From Ferrimonas balearica (GTDB lineage Bacteria; Pseudomonadota; Gammaproteobacteria; Enterobacterales; Shewanellaceae): a DNA stretch of 64,000 nucleotides. The translations under genes were made by a program, and so were the position numbers. Under the pieces are notes generated by a model. That model did no database searches and was not told the DNA's origin. It worked only from the letters and a program-made list of their open reading frames with translations. Shown one piece after another: positions 28,236 through 37,684 of this stretch (position 1 is its first letter; each line of letters opens with the position of its first letter). The stretch is taken from the NCBI RefSeq assembly GCF_019802085.1, contig NZ_JAHVHV010000003.1:372001-436000 (forward strand), read 5' to 3'.

Positions 28236-29480
28236 TTGGACCATTTCAGCTATCAACAGGGAGAGCTGTACGCTGAACGTGTGCCGCTGTCCGACATCGC
28301 GCAAACCCACGGCACCCCCTGCTACGTCTATTCCCGTGCCACCATCGAACGCCATTTCCACGCCTTTGACCGGGCGGTGGGGGACCACCCGCACCTGATC
28401 TGTTACGCGGTCAAAGCCAACTCCAACCTGGCGGTGCTCAACCTGCTGGCCCGCCTGGGCAGCGGCTTCGACATCGTTTCCGGCGGCGAACTGGCCCGGG
28501 TGCTGCAGGCCGGAGGCGATCCGGCCAAGGTGGTGTTCTCCGGCGTCGGCAAAACCAGCGCCGAGATGCGCCAGGCCCTAGAGGCGGGGATCCACTGCTT
28601 CAATGTCGAGTCCGAGGCGGAGCTGGAACGGCTCAATGCCGTGGCCGGCCAGATGGGCCGGGTGGCCCCGGTGTCGCTGCGGGTCAACCCGGACGTGGAC
28701 GCCGGCACCCATCCCTACATCTCCACCGGGCTGAAGGAGAACAAGTTCGGCATCGCCATGGAGCGGGCCGAAGCGGTGTTCCAGCGGGCCGCCGCCCTGC
28801 CGCACCTGGCGGTTAAGGGCGCGGACTGCCACATCGGCAGCCAGCTCACCAGCCTGCCGCCCTTTATCGATGCCCTGGACCGGCTGCTGGCCCTGGTGGA
28901 CCGCCTGGCGGAGCAGGGGATCACCCTGTCCCACCTGGACGTCGGTGGCGGCCTGGGGGTGCGTTACGACGAGGAAACCCCGCCGCAGCCGGACGAGTAC
29001 GCCCGCGCCCTGCGCGAGCGCCTCGGCGACCGGCCCCTGACCCTGATCCTGGAACCCGGTCGCGCCATCATGGCCAACGCCGGGGTGCTGGTGACCGAGG
29101 TGGAATACCTCAAGGCCGGTGAGGATCGCGATTTTGCCATCGTCGATGCCGCCATGAACGACCTGATCCGCCCCAGCCTCTACAGCGCCTGGCAGGCGAT
29201 CATCCCGCTCAAACCCCGGGACGAACCCAGCCGGGTCTACGACGTAGTGGGCCCGGTGTGTGAAACCGGTGACTTCCTGGGCAAGGGCCGGGAGCTGACG
29301 ATCCAGCCCGGTGACCTCCTGGCGGTGCGCAGCGCCGGGGCCTACGGCTTCACCATGGCCTCCAACTACAACAGCCGGCCGCGGGCGGCCGAGGTGCTGG
29401 TGGACGGCGATCAGGCCCACCTGATCCGGGCCCGGGAAAGCGTGGAACAACTGTGGCAAGGGGAATCCCTCCTGCCGTAA
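28236..29480 (+). CDS. lysA: Diaminopimelate decarboxylase
   Basis: A 414-residue PLP enzyme that converts meso-diaminopimelate to lysine. The PLP lysine is Lys60 in CYAVKANSN. Further motifs are HIGSQLTSL, DVGGGLGVRYDEE and EPGRAIMANAGVLVTEVEY in the barrel and VGPVCETGDFLGKGR for the interface cysteine. It starts with TTG at 28236 behind GAAGGG. Its position in lptM-lysA-dapF is classical. DapF next door makes its substrate, so the pair forms the last steps of the lysine branch. Confidence 0.96.
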   Translation: MDHFSYQQGELYAERVPLSDIAQTHGTPCYVYSRATIERHFHAFDRAVGDHPHLICYAVKANSNLAVLNLLARLGSGFDIVSGGELARVLQAGGDPAKVVFSGVGKTSAEMRQALEAGIHCFNVESEAELERLNAVAGQMGRVAPVSLRVNPDVDAGTHPYISTGLKENKFGIAMERAEAVFQRAAALPHLAVKGADCHIGSQLTSLPPFIDALDRLLALVDRLAEQGITLSHLDVGGGLGVRYDEETPPQPDEYARALRERLGDRPLTLILEPGRAIMANAGVLVTEVEYLKAGEDRDFAIVDAAMNDLIRPSLYSAWQAIIPLKPRDEPSRVYDVVGPVCETGDFLGKGRELTIQPGDLLAVRSAGAYGFTMASNYNSRPRAAEVLVDGDQAHLIRARESVEQLWQGESLLP

Positions 29481-29515
29481 ACTAGCCGGATAATCTCAGG
29501 ATAAGGCGTATCAAC

Positions 29516-30343
29516 TTGATACATTTCAGCAAGATGCACGGGCTCGGCAACGACTTCATGGTGGTGGATGGGATCACCCAGAACCTCTACCTGTCGCCGG
29601 ACAAGATCCGTCAGTTGGCGGACCGCCACCTCGGCATCGGCTTTGATCAGCTGCTGGTGGTGGAGCCCCCCTACGATCCGGACCAGGATTTCCACTACCG
29701 GATCTTCAACGCCGACGGGGGTGAAGTGGAGCAGTGCGGCAACGGCGCCCGCTGCTTCGCCCGTTTCGTGCGCTTGAAGGGGCTGACCCACAAGTCCCGC
29801 ATCCGGGTCTCCACCCAGGGCGGCCCCCTGGTGCTGGACCTGGAGGGCGAGGAGCGGGTCTCGGTCAACATGGGCGTGCCCAACTTCGAACCCGCCGCCT
29901 TACCCTTTCGCGCCAACAAGGTGGAGAAAACCTACCTGCTGCCCACCGACAACCAGACGGTGCTGGCCGGTGCCGTCTCCATGGGCAACCCCCACTGCGT
30001 GCTCAAGGTCGACCGCCTCGAGGACGCCCCGGTGGAGACCCTGGGGCCGCTGCTGGAGCGACATGAACGCTTCCCCAAGGGGGTCAACGTCGGCTTTATG
30101 CAGGTGATGAACCCCGGCCACATCCGATTGCGGGTGTTCGAGCGCGGCGCCGGGGAAACCCAGGCCTGCGGCACCGGCGCTTGTGCGGCGGCGGTGATTG
30201 GCCAGTTCCAGGGACTGCTGGGGGACAAGGTCCGGGTGGACCTGCCCGGCGGCACCCTGCAGATCCGCTGGGCCGGCGAGGGCAAACCGGTGTACATGAC
30301 CGGGCCGGCCATCCACGTCTACGACGGCCAGGTGCCGCTATGA
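29516..30343 (+). CDS. dapF: Diaminopimelate epimerase
   Basis: A 275-residue enzyme that epimerises LL- to meso-diaminopimelate using two cysteines, visible as Cys74 in EQCGNGARC and Cys218 in [10 protein letters not shown]. The N-terminus [13 protein letters not shown] is typical. It begins with TTG at 29516 behind AAGGCG, the third TTG or GTG start in this cluster. The stop overlaps the next start as ATGA. The product feeds both lysine and peptidoglycan synthesis. Confidence 0.97.
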   Translation: MIHFSKMHGLGNDFMVVDGITQNLYLSPDKIRQLADRHLGIGFDQLLVVEPPYDPDQDFHYRIFNADGGEVEQCGNGARCFARFVRLKGLTHKSRIRVSTQGGPLVLDLEGEERVSVNMGVPNFEPAALPFRANKVEKTYLLPTDNQTVLAGAVSMGNPHCVLKVDRLEDAPVETLGPLLERHERFPKGVNVGFMQVMNPGHIRLRVFERGAGETQACGTGACAAAVIGQFQGLLGDKVRVDLPGGTLQIRWAGEGKPVYMTGPAIHVYDGQVPL

Positions 30344-31008
30344 GCAAACGGGAACTGATCGATCTCAACGACGTGGATCCCGTGCTGGTGCGGGAGTACC
30401 TGCTGGACCACCCCGATTTCTTCGCCCGCTACCCGGAGCTGCTGCTGTCGATGCGGATCCCCCACCCGGAGCGCGGCACCGTCTCCCTGGTGGAGCGCCA
30501 GCAGATGATGCTGAGGGACAGGGTCAACCAGCTGGAGGAGGAGATCACCTCACTGCTGGCGGTGGCCGCGCGCAACGAGGAGATCTACCGCTTCTACGGC
30601 AAGCTGATCTTCGATCTGCTGGCCTGCGACACCCTGGAGCAACTGCAGCGGGAGATGGCGGATCAGCTGCGTCAGCGCTTCCGCTTTGGCCGGGTGCGGC
30701 TGCACATCGCCTCGCCGGTCAACCGCTTCGAACCGGAAACCCTGCTGGGGGTGCTGCGCCGCCGTCTCAACGGCGACGGCTACTACCTGGGTCGCCTGCC
30801 CGCCGCCGAAGCCCAGCTGATGGTGGGCCTGGAGACCGGCTCGGTGGCCCTGATAGGCCTGGGCGAAATCAACGACTGGATCGGCGTGGTGGCCATCGCC
30901 TCCCACGATCCCGGCCACTTCGTGGCGGACATGGACACCCTGCTGCTGGACCAGCTCAAACACCTGCTCAACTACCGGGTGCGCCAGCTGCTGACCCCCG
31001 ATGCATGA
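30340..31008 (+). CDS. DUF484 family GAF-like protein
   Basis: A 222-residue protein of the DUF484 family, which lies between dapF and xerC in most gammaproteobacteria. It has a helical N-terminus ([38 protein letters not shown]), a coiled coil and a GAF-like C-terminal half. The function is unknown; the constant linkage to xerC suggests a connection with chromosome dimer resolution, but this is only an inference. The ATG overlaps the dapF stop (ATGA) and the last 8 bases overlap the xerC start. Confidence 0.9.
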   Translation: MSKRELIDLNDVDPVLVREYLLDHPDFFARYPELLLSMRIPHPERGTVSLVERQQMMLRDRVNQLEEEITSLLAVAARNEEIYRFYGKLIFDLLACDTLEQLQREMADQLRQRFRFGRVRLHIASPVNRFEPETLLGVLRRRLNGDGYYLGRLPAAEAQLMVGLETGSVALIGLGEINDWIGVVAIASHDPGHFVADMDTLLLDQLKHLLNYRVRQLLTPDA

Positions 31009-31891
31009 CGCGCTGGCCTCGTTCCAAGGCTACCTGGAGAACGAGCGCCAGTACTCGCCCCACACCGTCCGCAACTACCTGAGGGAGCTGAACCGCTGTC
31101 TGCCGCTGCTAGCCGAGCAGGGGCTCGACGACTGGCCCCAGTTGCGCACCGCCCATTGCCAGACCCTGCTGGCCAAGTTGCACCGCCAGGGCCTCTCCCC
31201 CCGCTCCCTCTCCCTGACCCTGAGTGCCCTGCGCCAACTGGTGAAGTTCCTGCTGCGGGAGGGGGCTCTGCAGCACGATCCCATGACCGGTGTGCAGGCC
31301 CCCAAGCAGCAGCGCCCCCTGCCTAAAAACCTGGACGTGGATCAGGTTGACCGCCTGCTGAGCCTGGACGACGCCGACCCCTTGGTGGTGCGGGACCGGG
31401 CGATGATGGAGCTGTTCTACTCCTCCGGATTGCGCCTGGCGGAGCTGGTGGGGCTGGATTGCGGCCAGCTCGACCTGACCGAGGGCCAGGTGCGGGTGCG
31501 AGGAAAGGGGGGCAAAACACGGCAGTTGCCCATCGGCCGCCTGGCCCGGGAGTGGCTGAGCCGCTACCTGGCCCTGCGGCCGCAGCTGCTCAAGGGGGAG
31601 TGCGAGGCGCTGTTTCTCTCCAACCGGGGCGGACGCCTGAGCGCTCGAGCGGTGCAGGCCCGCCTGACCCAGTGGGGCCAGCAGCAGGCCCTGGACAGCC
31701 GGGTGCACCCCCACAAGCTGCGGCACAGCTTCGCCACCCACATGCTGGAGTCCAGCGGGGACCTGCGTGCCGTGCAGGAACTGCTGGGCCACGCCAACCT
31801 CAGCACCACCCAGATCTACACCCACCTGGATTTTCAGCACCTGGCCAAGGTGTACGACGACGCCCACCCCAGGGCCAAGAAAAAGTCCTGA
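31001..31891 (+). CDS. xerC: Tyrosine recombinase XerC
   Basis: A 296-residue site-specific recombinase that with XerD resolves chromosome dimers at dif. The N-terminal SAM-like DNA-binding domain covers residues about 1-90. All catalytic residues can be placed: Arg145 (SGLRLAEL), Lys169 or Lys172 in RGKGGKTR, His238 and Arg241 ([14 protein letters not shown]), His264 ([13 protein letters not shown]) and nucleophile Tyr273. The closing [15 protein letters not shown] is the XerC tail used in the cyclic interaction with XerD. It is the last gene of the lptM-lysA-dapF-DUF484-xerC block. Confidence 0.97.
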   Translation: MHDALASFQGYLENERQYSPHTVRNYLRELNRCLPLLAEQGLDDWPQLRTAHCQTLLAKLHRQGLSPRSLSLTLSALRQLVKFLLREGALQHDPMTGVQAPKQQRPLPKNLDVDQVDRLLSLDDADPLVVRDRAMMELFYSSGLRLAELVGLDCGQLDLTEGQVRVRGKGGKTRQLPIGRLAREWLSRYLALRPQLLKGECEALFLSNRGGRLSARAVQARLTQWGQQQALDSRVHPHKLRHSFATHMLESSGDLRAVQELLGHANLSTTQIYTHLDFQHLAKVYDDAHPRAKKKS

Positions 31892-31989
31892 TCCCCTTCG
31901 CTTTCGCGCGGATGTTGACTTATTGTTATCAATCAGCCAATTATGATGCTTGTTTTGGCTTTGGCATGACAATACAGGGACCTATGATC

Positions 31990-32262
31990 ATGAAGTTAGC
32001 ATTTCTCGCTGCCCCCATCCTGCTGCTCTCCGCCTGCTCCAGTACCCCGGATACCGCCGCCAACGGCGACGATCCCCAGGCCCAGCAAGCCCAATCCGAT
32101 TCCGACATCATCTGTCGCGCGGAAAAGATCACCGGCAGCCACATCCGCAAACGTCGTTGCCGCACCCGGGCCCAGATGGAAGCCGAGGCGGAGATGGCCC
32201 GCAAGCAGGTGGCCGACACCCTGCAAAGCGGTTCCCTGGGGTCCAGCACCGAGCCGCAATAA
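31990..32262 (+). CDS. Small predicted lipoprotein
   Basis: A 90-residue protein with signal peptide MKLAFLAAPILLLSAC, whose LSAC lipobox places Cys16 as the lipidated residue. The mature region is Asp/Gln-rich and then has the conserved-looking segment IICRAEKITGSHIRKRRCRTRAQMEAEAEMARKQ, which I recognise as the core of a small Shewanella/Vibrio-type lipoprotein family, without known function. The start is either 31990 or the ATG two codons earlier at 31984. It sits in an insert between xerC and yigB. Confidence 0.7.
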   Translation: MKLAFLAAPILLLSACSSTPDTAANGDDPQAQQAQSDSDIICRAEKITGSHIRKRRCRTRAQMEAEAEMARKQVADTLQSGSLGSSTEPQ

Positions 32263-32274
32263 CCCCGCTTAACC

Positions 32275-32304
32275 AAAAAGGCCTCCCGAGTGGGAGGCCT
32301 TTTT
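32275..32304. terminator. Bidirectional terminator between lipoprotein and DUF2956 genes
   Basis: An 8-bp core stem GGCCTCCC/GGGAGGCC with a GAGT loop, flanked by five A and five T residues, serves both convergent genes. Confidence 0.9.
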
Positions 32305-32320
32305 GCGTTGGCGGTCGGGT

Positions 32321-32674
32321 TCAATCCAGGGCCAGGTAGGCGATAAAGCCCGCCCAGCTGAGCCCGAGCAGGATCCAGGGCAGGCGGGAGGCCGAGGGGG
32401 CCGCGGTCGGTGCATCCGTCTCCACCGACTCCGCCTCTTCCGTCCGGGCCTTGGCCCGACGGGCCTTGGCCCGACGGGCCTGCTTACGCGCCTTATCCGC
32501 CGCCCGCGACTTGGCCTTCTGCTGTTTCTTGTACTCGGCAATCCCCTTCTCGATCCCCTTGGCGATCAGCTTGGTTTGCTCTTTGGTCTGTCCCGGCTGC
32601 TGGGTGCCCCGAGCGATCTTCATCGACTCGGCCACCACCTCCTGGGAAACCGGCGTTGCGGGCGTCTTGGCCAT
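32321..32674 (-). CDS. DUF2956 family membrane-anchored protein
   Basis: A 117-residue protein of the DUF2956 family. The N-terminal half has TPVSQEVVAESMKIARGTQQPGQTKEQTKLIAKGIEKGI, the family signature, followed by an Ala/Lys/Arg-rich highly basic stretch and one C-terminal membrane helix (LPWILLGLSWAGFIAYLAL). The function is unknown. The start MAKTPATPV at 32674 is chosen because upstream in-frame codons do not look like protein. The basic stretch could contact nucleic acid or lipid head groups, but nothing shows it. Confidence 0.8.
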   Translation of the reverse strand: MAKTPATPVSQEVVAESMKIARGTQQPGQTKEQTKLIAKGIEKGIAEYKKQQKAKSRAADKARKQARRAKARRAKARTEEAESVETDAPTAAPSASRLPWILLGLSWAGFIAYLALD

Positions 32675-32760
32675 AGTGCTGTTCCTGATGGTTTTCCCCC
32701 ATTGTACCCCCTGCGCTCCCCAAGGCGGCAAAATCCCGCCATTTCAATGAATTGACAGGG

Positions 32761-32777
32761 TTTTGACGGCGTCAAAA
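32761..32777. promoter_or_regulatory. Palindromic operator candidate
   Basis: TTTTGACG-G-CGTCAAAA is a perfect 8-bp inverted repeat with a one-base centre, in the spacer between the divergent DUF2956 and diguanylate cyclase genes, 108 bases before the cyclase start. I do not know the cognate regulator. Confidence 0.5.
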
Positions 32778-32884
32778 AGCCGCCACCAATTTCCGCCCCC
32801 ATACAAATCAACAACTTAAGATCCTGGCCCAACTCTTGCGTTAACAACCATGACGCAACTTTGCATGGAGGTTAAGGACTCCCC

Positions 32885-33799
32885 ATGACACCGCATCCAA
32901 CCGCTACCGCCGCAACCCTGGCTTTTCGACTGACGCTGCTGGCCCTGGTGGCCCTGGCCTTCGTCCTGGACTTGGCCCCGGTCCCCAGCGTCTGGGCGGC
33001 CCTGCTGCACGCCGCCGTTGCCCTGGCCTGCCTGCACCGGCGGGACCGGCTCGCCCTGGTGGGCCTGGGGGGACTCTCAATGGCCCTGTTGCTGCTGGCC
33101 GGCGCCCTGGACCCCCAGACTCCGCTGCTGACCAGCCTGGGCGCCCAGCGCGGCAGCACCCTGGGCACCCTGGCGCTGATCATCCTGCCCGGCACCCATC
33201 TGCTGCGCCGCTGGGAGCGCCAGCAACGGCAGTTGACCGAGCTGGCCCACACCGATCCCCTCACCGGCCTGGCCAATCGCCGCCAGCTGGATCGCCAACT
33301 GGCCCGAGCCTGCCAGCTGGCCCACCGCTACGGGGATCCCCTGGCGGTGCTGATGCTGGATCTGGACCACTTCAAGCGCCTCAATGACCGCCTGGGACAC
33401 GCCGCAGGGGACCAGCTGCTGACCCGCTTCGCCACCCTGCTGCAGCAGCAGGTGCGCGGCAGCGATCTGCCGGCCCGTTACGGCGGTGAGGAGTTCGTGG
33501 TGCTCTGCCCCCACACCGACGAGATGGGCGCCCTGACCCTGGCCGAGCGGGTGCGGGAGCAGTGGCAGCACCTGACGGCGGACCTGCCCTCGGCCCAGAC
33601 CGTCAGCATCGGAGTGGCGGCCCTGGAGCCCGGTGCCACCCCGGAGCAGTTGCTGGACACCGCCGACCAGGCCCTCTACCGGGCCAAGGCCCAGGGGCGC
33701 AACCGCAGCTTGCTGCCGCTGCGCCGCCCCAGCGCCGCACGCACCACGGCGATGATCCTGCCCACCGCCGCGCCCGCCTCAGCCCTGCGCAGCCACTGA
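32885..33799 (+). CDS. Membrane diguanylate cyclase (GGEEF)
   Basis: A 304-residue c-di-GMP synthase. About four N-terminal hydrophobic helices (residues 10-105) form a membrane domain without a recognisable ligand-binding fold. The GGDEF domain begins at HTDPLTGLANRR and has the catalytic GGEEF at residues 200-204. The inhibitory I-site RxxD (R191-D194) is exactly five residues upstream, so product feedback is expected. DLDHFKRLNDRLGH supplies the metal-binding aspartates. A GGAGG-like ribosome-binding site precedes the ATG. It belongs to the insert between xerC and yigB. Confidence 0.93.
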   Translation: MTPHPTATAATLAFRLTLLALVALAFVLDLAPVPSVWAALLHAAVALACLHRRDRLALVGLGGLSMALLLLAGALDPQTPLLTSLGAQRGSTLGTLALIILPGTHLLRRWERQQRQLTELAHTDPLTGLANRRQLDRQLARACQLAHRYGDPLAVLMLDLDHFKRLNDRLGHAAGDQLLTRFATLLQQQVRGSDLPARYGGEEFVVLCPHTDEMGALTLAERVREQWQHLTADLPSAQTVSIGVAALEPGATPEQLLDTADQALYRAKAQGRNRSLLPLRRPSAARTTAMILPTAAPASALRSH

Positions 33800-33856
33800 G
33801 CCCTTGCAAGGGGGCGGGGCGGGGGTCATCATCAGGCTGTTCAGCCGGAGGCCCCC

Positions 33857-34564
33857 ATGCGCTTTTACCGTCGCCTGCAACCGGTGCAGGCCCTGAGTTT
33901 CGATCTCGACGACACCCTGTACGACAATCCGCCGGTGCTGCGCCGGGCGGAGCTGCGTCTGCGGGAACACCTGCTGGCGGCCACCCAAGACCCCCGTGCC
34001 GCCGATCCCGCCTTCTGGCAGGCCCATAAACTTGCCGCCGCCGAAGCGGATCCCAGCCTCACCGGCTGCACCACACGCTGGCGGCGCCAGGCGTTGGAGC
34101 GGGGCCTGACCGCCCTGGGTCAGACATCGGTCCAGGCCCAGGCGGAACAGGCGCTGCAGCATTTCCTGGTCTGGCGCAGTGAGATCCAGGTGCCCCAGGC
34201 CAACCTGGCCCTGCTGACCGCCCTGGCACAGCGCTACCCCCTGGCGGTGATCACCAACGGCAATGCCGACGTCCGCCGCTTTATGCCCCAGATCCCCTTT
34301 GCTGCCGTGCTCAATGCCGGCCCGGACGGCCCGCTGAAACCGGCCCCGGACCTGTTCTGGCAGGCCTGCGATCGCCTGGGGGTGGCGCCGGCCCAGCTGC
34401 TGCACATCGGTGACCACCCGGACACCGACATCGCCGGTGCCCTGCAGGCCGGCTGCCAGGCGATCTGGCTCAACCCCCGACCCGACGGCCGCCCCCGACC
34501 CGCCGGGGCCCGTTTGCCCACCGCCACCATCGACACCCTGGACGCCCTGCACCAGCTGCTGTGA
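33857..34564 (+). CDS. yigB: HAD-family phosphatase YigB-like
   Basis: A 235-residue HAD phosphatase. Motif I is FDLDDTLYD with nucleophile Asp16 and acid Asp18, motif II is ITNGNAD, and motif IV is IGDHPDTDIAGALQAG. The order xerC...yigB-uvrD is the usual gammaproteobacterial one, and the start QALSFDLDDTLYDN matches YigB, an FMN phosphatase of riboflavin metabolism. Assignment to YigB rests on motif plus position. It runs in the same direction as uvrD, 82 bases upstream. Confidence 0.88.
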   Translation: MRFYRRLQPVQALSFDLDDTLYDNPPVLRRAELRLREHLLAATQDPRAADPAFWQAHKLAAAEADPSLTGCTTRWRRQALERGLTALGQTSVQAQAEQALQHFLVWRSEIQVPQANLALLTALAQRYPLAVITNGNADVRRFMPQIPFAAVLNAGPDGPLKPAPDLFWQACDRLGVAPAQLLHIGDHPDTDIAGALQAGCQAIWLNPRPDGRPRPAGARLPTATIDTLDALHQLL

Positions 34565-34605
34565 GACGCCGCGCCGTGGGCGCTCAATTTGGTCGTCAGG
34601 GCTGA

Positions 34606-34611
34606 TATAAT
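34606..34611 (+). promoter_or_regulatory. uvrD promoter -10 box
   Basis: A perfect TATAAT lies 36 bases before the uvrD start. The -35 region is weak. I see no complete LexA box (CTGT-N8-ACAG) here, unlike enteric uvrD. Confidence 0.45.
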
Positions 34612-34646
34612 GCCGCCTCTTTCAACCTCAAGGTGACCCCCAGCCC

Positions 34647-36812
34647 ATGTCCAGCTCTGCCCTGCTCGAATCGCTCAACGACAAACAGCGCGCCGCGGTT
34701 GAAGCGGCCCCCGGCGCCGTCCTGGTGCTGGCCGGGGCGGGCAGTGGCAAGACCCGGGTGCTGACCCACCGCATCGCCTGGCTGATGGAAGACCAGGGCG
34801 AGAGCCCCTACGCCATCCTGGCGGTGACCTTCACCAACAAGGCGGCGGCGGAGATGCGCCACCGCATCGAGGATCTGGTCCGGGGGCCGGTCAATCGCAT
34901 GTGGATCGGCACCTTCCACGGCCTGGCCCACCGCCTGCTGCGGGCCCACTACCAGGAGGCCGGCCTGCCGGAGGGTTTCCAGATCCTCGACAGCGACGAC
35001 CAGCAACGCCTGGTGAAGCGGATCCTCAAATCCCTGCAGCTGGATGAGAAGCGCTGGTCGCCCCGGCAGGCGGTGGGCTACATCAACGCCAAGAAGGACG
35101 AAGGACTGCGCCCCCAGCACATCGACGCCGGCTACCACCCGGTGGAGAAAACCTTCCTGCAGATCTACCAGGCCTATCAGGAGTCCTGCGACCGGGCCGG
35201 GCTGGTGGATTTTGCCGAGCTGCTGCTGCGGGCCCACGAGCTGTGGCTCAAGCAGCCCCACCTGCTGCGCCACTACCAGCAGCGTTTCCGCCACATCCTG
35301 GTGGACGAGTTCCAGGACACCAACGCCATCCAGTACGCCTGGATCCGCATGCTGGCGGGCAACGGCAGCCACATCATGATCGTCGGCGACGACGACCAGT
35401 CGATCTACGGCTGGCGGGGCGCCAAGGTGGAGAACCTGCAGAAGTTCCTCGACGACTTCCCCGGCGCCCAGACCATCCGGCTGGAACAGAACTACCGCTC
35501 CACCGGCACCATCCTTAACGCCGCCAACGCCCTGATCGCCCACAACGCGGAGCGGATGGGCAAGGAGCTGTGGACCGAGGGGGCCAGCGGCGAGGCGATC
35601 AGCCTCTACTGCGCCTTCAACGAGCTGGAGGAGGCCCGCTACATCGTTGGCCGCATCAAGCACCACCTGGACGGCGGTGGGGCCCTCTCCGACTGCGCCA
35701 TCCTCTACCGCTCCAACGCCCAGTCCCGGGTGCTGGAGGAGGCGCTGCTGCACCAGAGCGTGGCCTACCGCATCTACGGCGGCCTGCGCTTCTTCGAGCG
35801 CCAGGAGATTAAGGACGCCCTGGGCTACCTGCGGTTGATCGCCAACCGGGACGACGACGCCGCCTTCGAGCGGATCGTCAACACCCCGGCCCGGGGGATC
35901 GGCGACCGCACCCTGGAGATCGTCCGCGCCACAGCCCGAACCGAGGGGATCACCCTGTGGCGGGCCTGCCAGCGGCTGCTCAACGAGCGGGGCCTGGCGG
36001 GCCGCGCGGCCTCGGCGGTGGCCCGCTTTATGGATCTTATCCACCAGCTGGATGAGGAGATCGTCGAGGAGTCGCTGAAGCGCCAGGCGGACCACGTCAT
36101 CAACCACTCCGGCCTGCGAGCGATGTACGAGGCGGAGAAGGGGGAGAAGGCGGAGGCCCGCATCGAGAACCTCAACGAGCTGGTGACCGCCGCCGGTTCC
36201 TTCGAAAAGCCCGACGAGGCGGAGGAGATGAGCGAGTTGAACGCCTTCCTCGCTCATGCGGCGCTGGAGGCCGGCGAAGGCCAGGCCAGCGACAGCGACG
36301 ACGCCGTGCAGCTGATGACCCTGCACAGCGCCAAGGGGCTGGAGTTTCCCCTGGTGTTCATGTGCGGCGTGGAGGAGGGGATGTTCCCGAGCCAGATGGC
36401 CCTGGACGAGGGGGATCGGTTGGAGGAGGAGCGGCGGCTGTGCTACGTGGGGATGACCCGGGCGATGCAGAAGCTGACCATCACCTACGCCGAGTCCCGC
36501 CGCCTCTATGGCCGGGAGACCTTCGCCAAGGCCAGCCGCTTTATCCGGGAGATCCCCCAGGAGCACCTGGAGGAGGTGCGGCTCACCACCCAGGTGTCCC
36601 AGCCGCGCCAGTACAACCGCTTCAATCAGTCCGAACAGCGCTTTAATGAGAGCGGCTTCAACCTGGGCCAGCGGGTGCATCACCCCAAGTTTGGCGACGG
36701 GGTGATCATCAACTACGAAGGCAGCGGCCCGCAGAGCCGAGTCCAGGTGGCCTTCGATGGCATGGGCGTCAAGTGGCTGGTGGTGGCCTACGCCCGACTG
36801 GAGGCCCGCTAA
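34647..36812 (+). CDS. uvrD: DNA helicase II UvrD
   Basis: A 721-residue superfamily 1A 3'-5' helicase for nucleotide excision and mismatch repair. Q-motif LLESLNDKQRAAVEA, Walker A AGAGSGKTRVL near residue 30, DEFQDTN for motif II, YGWRGAKVEN and NYRSTGTIL for motif III/IV, and LMTLHSAKGLEF and YVGMTRAMQKL for motifs V/VI are all present. The C-terminal Tudor-like segment RVHHPKFGDGVIINYEGSG is also intact. Length agrees with UvrD (about 720) and is longer than Rep. It ends with a short stem but no T-run. Confidence 0.97.
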   Translation: MSSSALLESLNDKQRAAVEAAPGAVLVLAGAGSGKTRVLTHRIAWLMEDQGESPYAILAVTFTNKAAAEMRHRIEDLVRGPVNRMWIGTFHGLAHRLLRAHYQEAGLPEGFQILDSDDQQRLVKRILKSLQLDEKRWSPRQAVGYINAKKDEGLRPQHIDAGYHPVEKTFLQIYQAYQESCDRAGLVDFAELLLRAHELWLKQPHLLRHYQQRFRHILVDEFQDTNAIQYAWIRMLAGNGSHIMIVGDDDQSIYGWRGAKVENLQKFLDDFPGAQTIRLEQNYRSTGTILNAANALIAHNAERMGKELWTEGASGEAISLYCAFNELEEARYIVGRIKHHLDGGGALSDCAILYRSNAQSRVLEEALLHQSVAYRIYGGLRFFERQEIKDALGYLRLIANRDDDAAFERIVNTPARGIGDRTLEIVRATARTEGITLWRACQRLLNERGLAGRAASAVARFMDLIHQLDEEIVEESLKRQADHVINHSGLRAMYEAEKGEKAEARIENLNELVTAAGSFEKPDEAEEMSELNAFLAHAALEAGEGQASDSDDAVQLMTLHSAKGLEFPLVFMCGVEEGMFPSQMALDEGDRLEEERRLCYVGMTRAMQKLTITYAESRRLYGRETFAKASRFIREIPQEHLEEVRLTTQVSQPRQYNRFNQSEQRFNESGFNLGQRVHHPKFGDGVIINYEGSGPQSRVQVAFDGMGVKWLVVAYARLEAR

Positions 36813-36900
36813 CCCGCCATGCGGGCCTGCGGCCGCGCACGCTCAAAGGGCCGGGTCCGGCTGATGGGCCGTCACCCGATGGCCTAAACCGGCTGGGGTT

Positions 36901-37197
36901 CTAGGGCGTCACCTGGATCTTACTCTGGCGCTGCTCCCGCTCCGTCATGGCTCGCCAGATCAGCGACCCGTTGGTCTCGAAATCGTTCTTCGGCAGACAG
37001 AACAGCAACTGTCCTCCCACCTCCAGCGGCGCCCCCTCGGAGTACTGTTGCCCCTGGTACCAGCAGGCGCGCACCACCTGGGTGCCGTCCACCACGGTCA
37101 CCGGCTTGTGGCCGGTGCTGATGATCCGACTGCTGCGGTCGGTTTGGGCCGCCGCGCCAAAGGCCAGCACCAGGGCCAGGCTGATTACCATTCTCAT
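36901..37197 (-). CDS. DUF1496 (YnjH-like) secreted protein
   Basis: A 98-residue protein with an N-terminal signal peptide (VISLALVLAFGAAA) and the DUF1496 core VRACWYQGQQYSEGAPLEVGGQLLFC, as in enteric YnjH. The two cysteines of the core probably form a disulfide in the periplasm. The function is unknown. I chose the ATG at 37197 because it follows GGAGAAGGG. It is convergent with uvrD and divergent from the formate dehydrogenase operon. Confidence 0.78.
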   Translation of the reverse strand: MRMVISLALVLAFGAAAQTDRSSRIISTGHKPVTVVDGTQVVRACWYQGQQYSEGAPLEVGGQLLFCLPKNDFETNGSLIWRAMTEREQRQSKIQVTP

Positions 37198-37684
37198 TCC
37201 CTTCTCCTTCCCCGGGGCCACACCCCTCGGTGGCGCCCCCATTGCGACATTTTGACCCGACAATCCGGGCCGTTATCCCCTGTTGACCATGCCCGGATCC
37301 CCCCGGGTCTGTCCAGTGGAATAGGCGGCCGTTCCTCACCGGGGATTGAACGAGAGCCGGATCACGGTTCCCGCGATTTTGTGCGTTACCTCGGGTCAAA
37401 AGGGGGCAACCCCTCCCAAGGCAACAATGCCACCGCAACGCCCCGGCAACAGCAAAACAAAGCACTGATAATGCGACTTGATCTGGCTCAAAAAGCGAAC
37501 CGATCTCAACTATAACCACAGAAAATGGTGTCCGAGTTCACATTTTTCCCCGGGCCAGTATGGAGAATCTCACCAGCCATTTTCCCATTCGATGGCCTAG
37601 AACACCTCGGAAAAACCGATATTCCGTTTCCGCTTTTTCCGATGTTCGTCTTGCCGCGTTGCGGCAAACCAACGAGGAGACCAC
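37198..37684. promoter_or_regulatory. Formate dehydrogenase operon upstream region
   Basis: A 487-bp gene-free spacer. TTGAT-CTGG-CTCAA at 37478-37491 matches the FNR/CRP-type core TTGAT-N4-ATCAA at 9 of 10 positions and lies 194 bases before the first gene. It would allow oxygen-responsive control. I see no gene or strong terminator in the rest. Confidence 0.5.

Noticed and set aside
34565-34646. LexA box before uvrD
   Set aside because: The enteric gene has one, but I found no CTGT-N8-ACAG match in the spacer, only a TATAAT box.
34596-36683. A 695-codon open frame antisense to uvrD
   Set aside because: It mirrors uvrD with no motif, ribosome-binding site or family resemblance. Long antisense frames are expected at this GC content.
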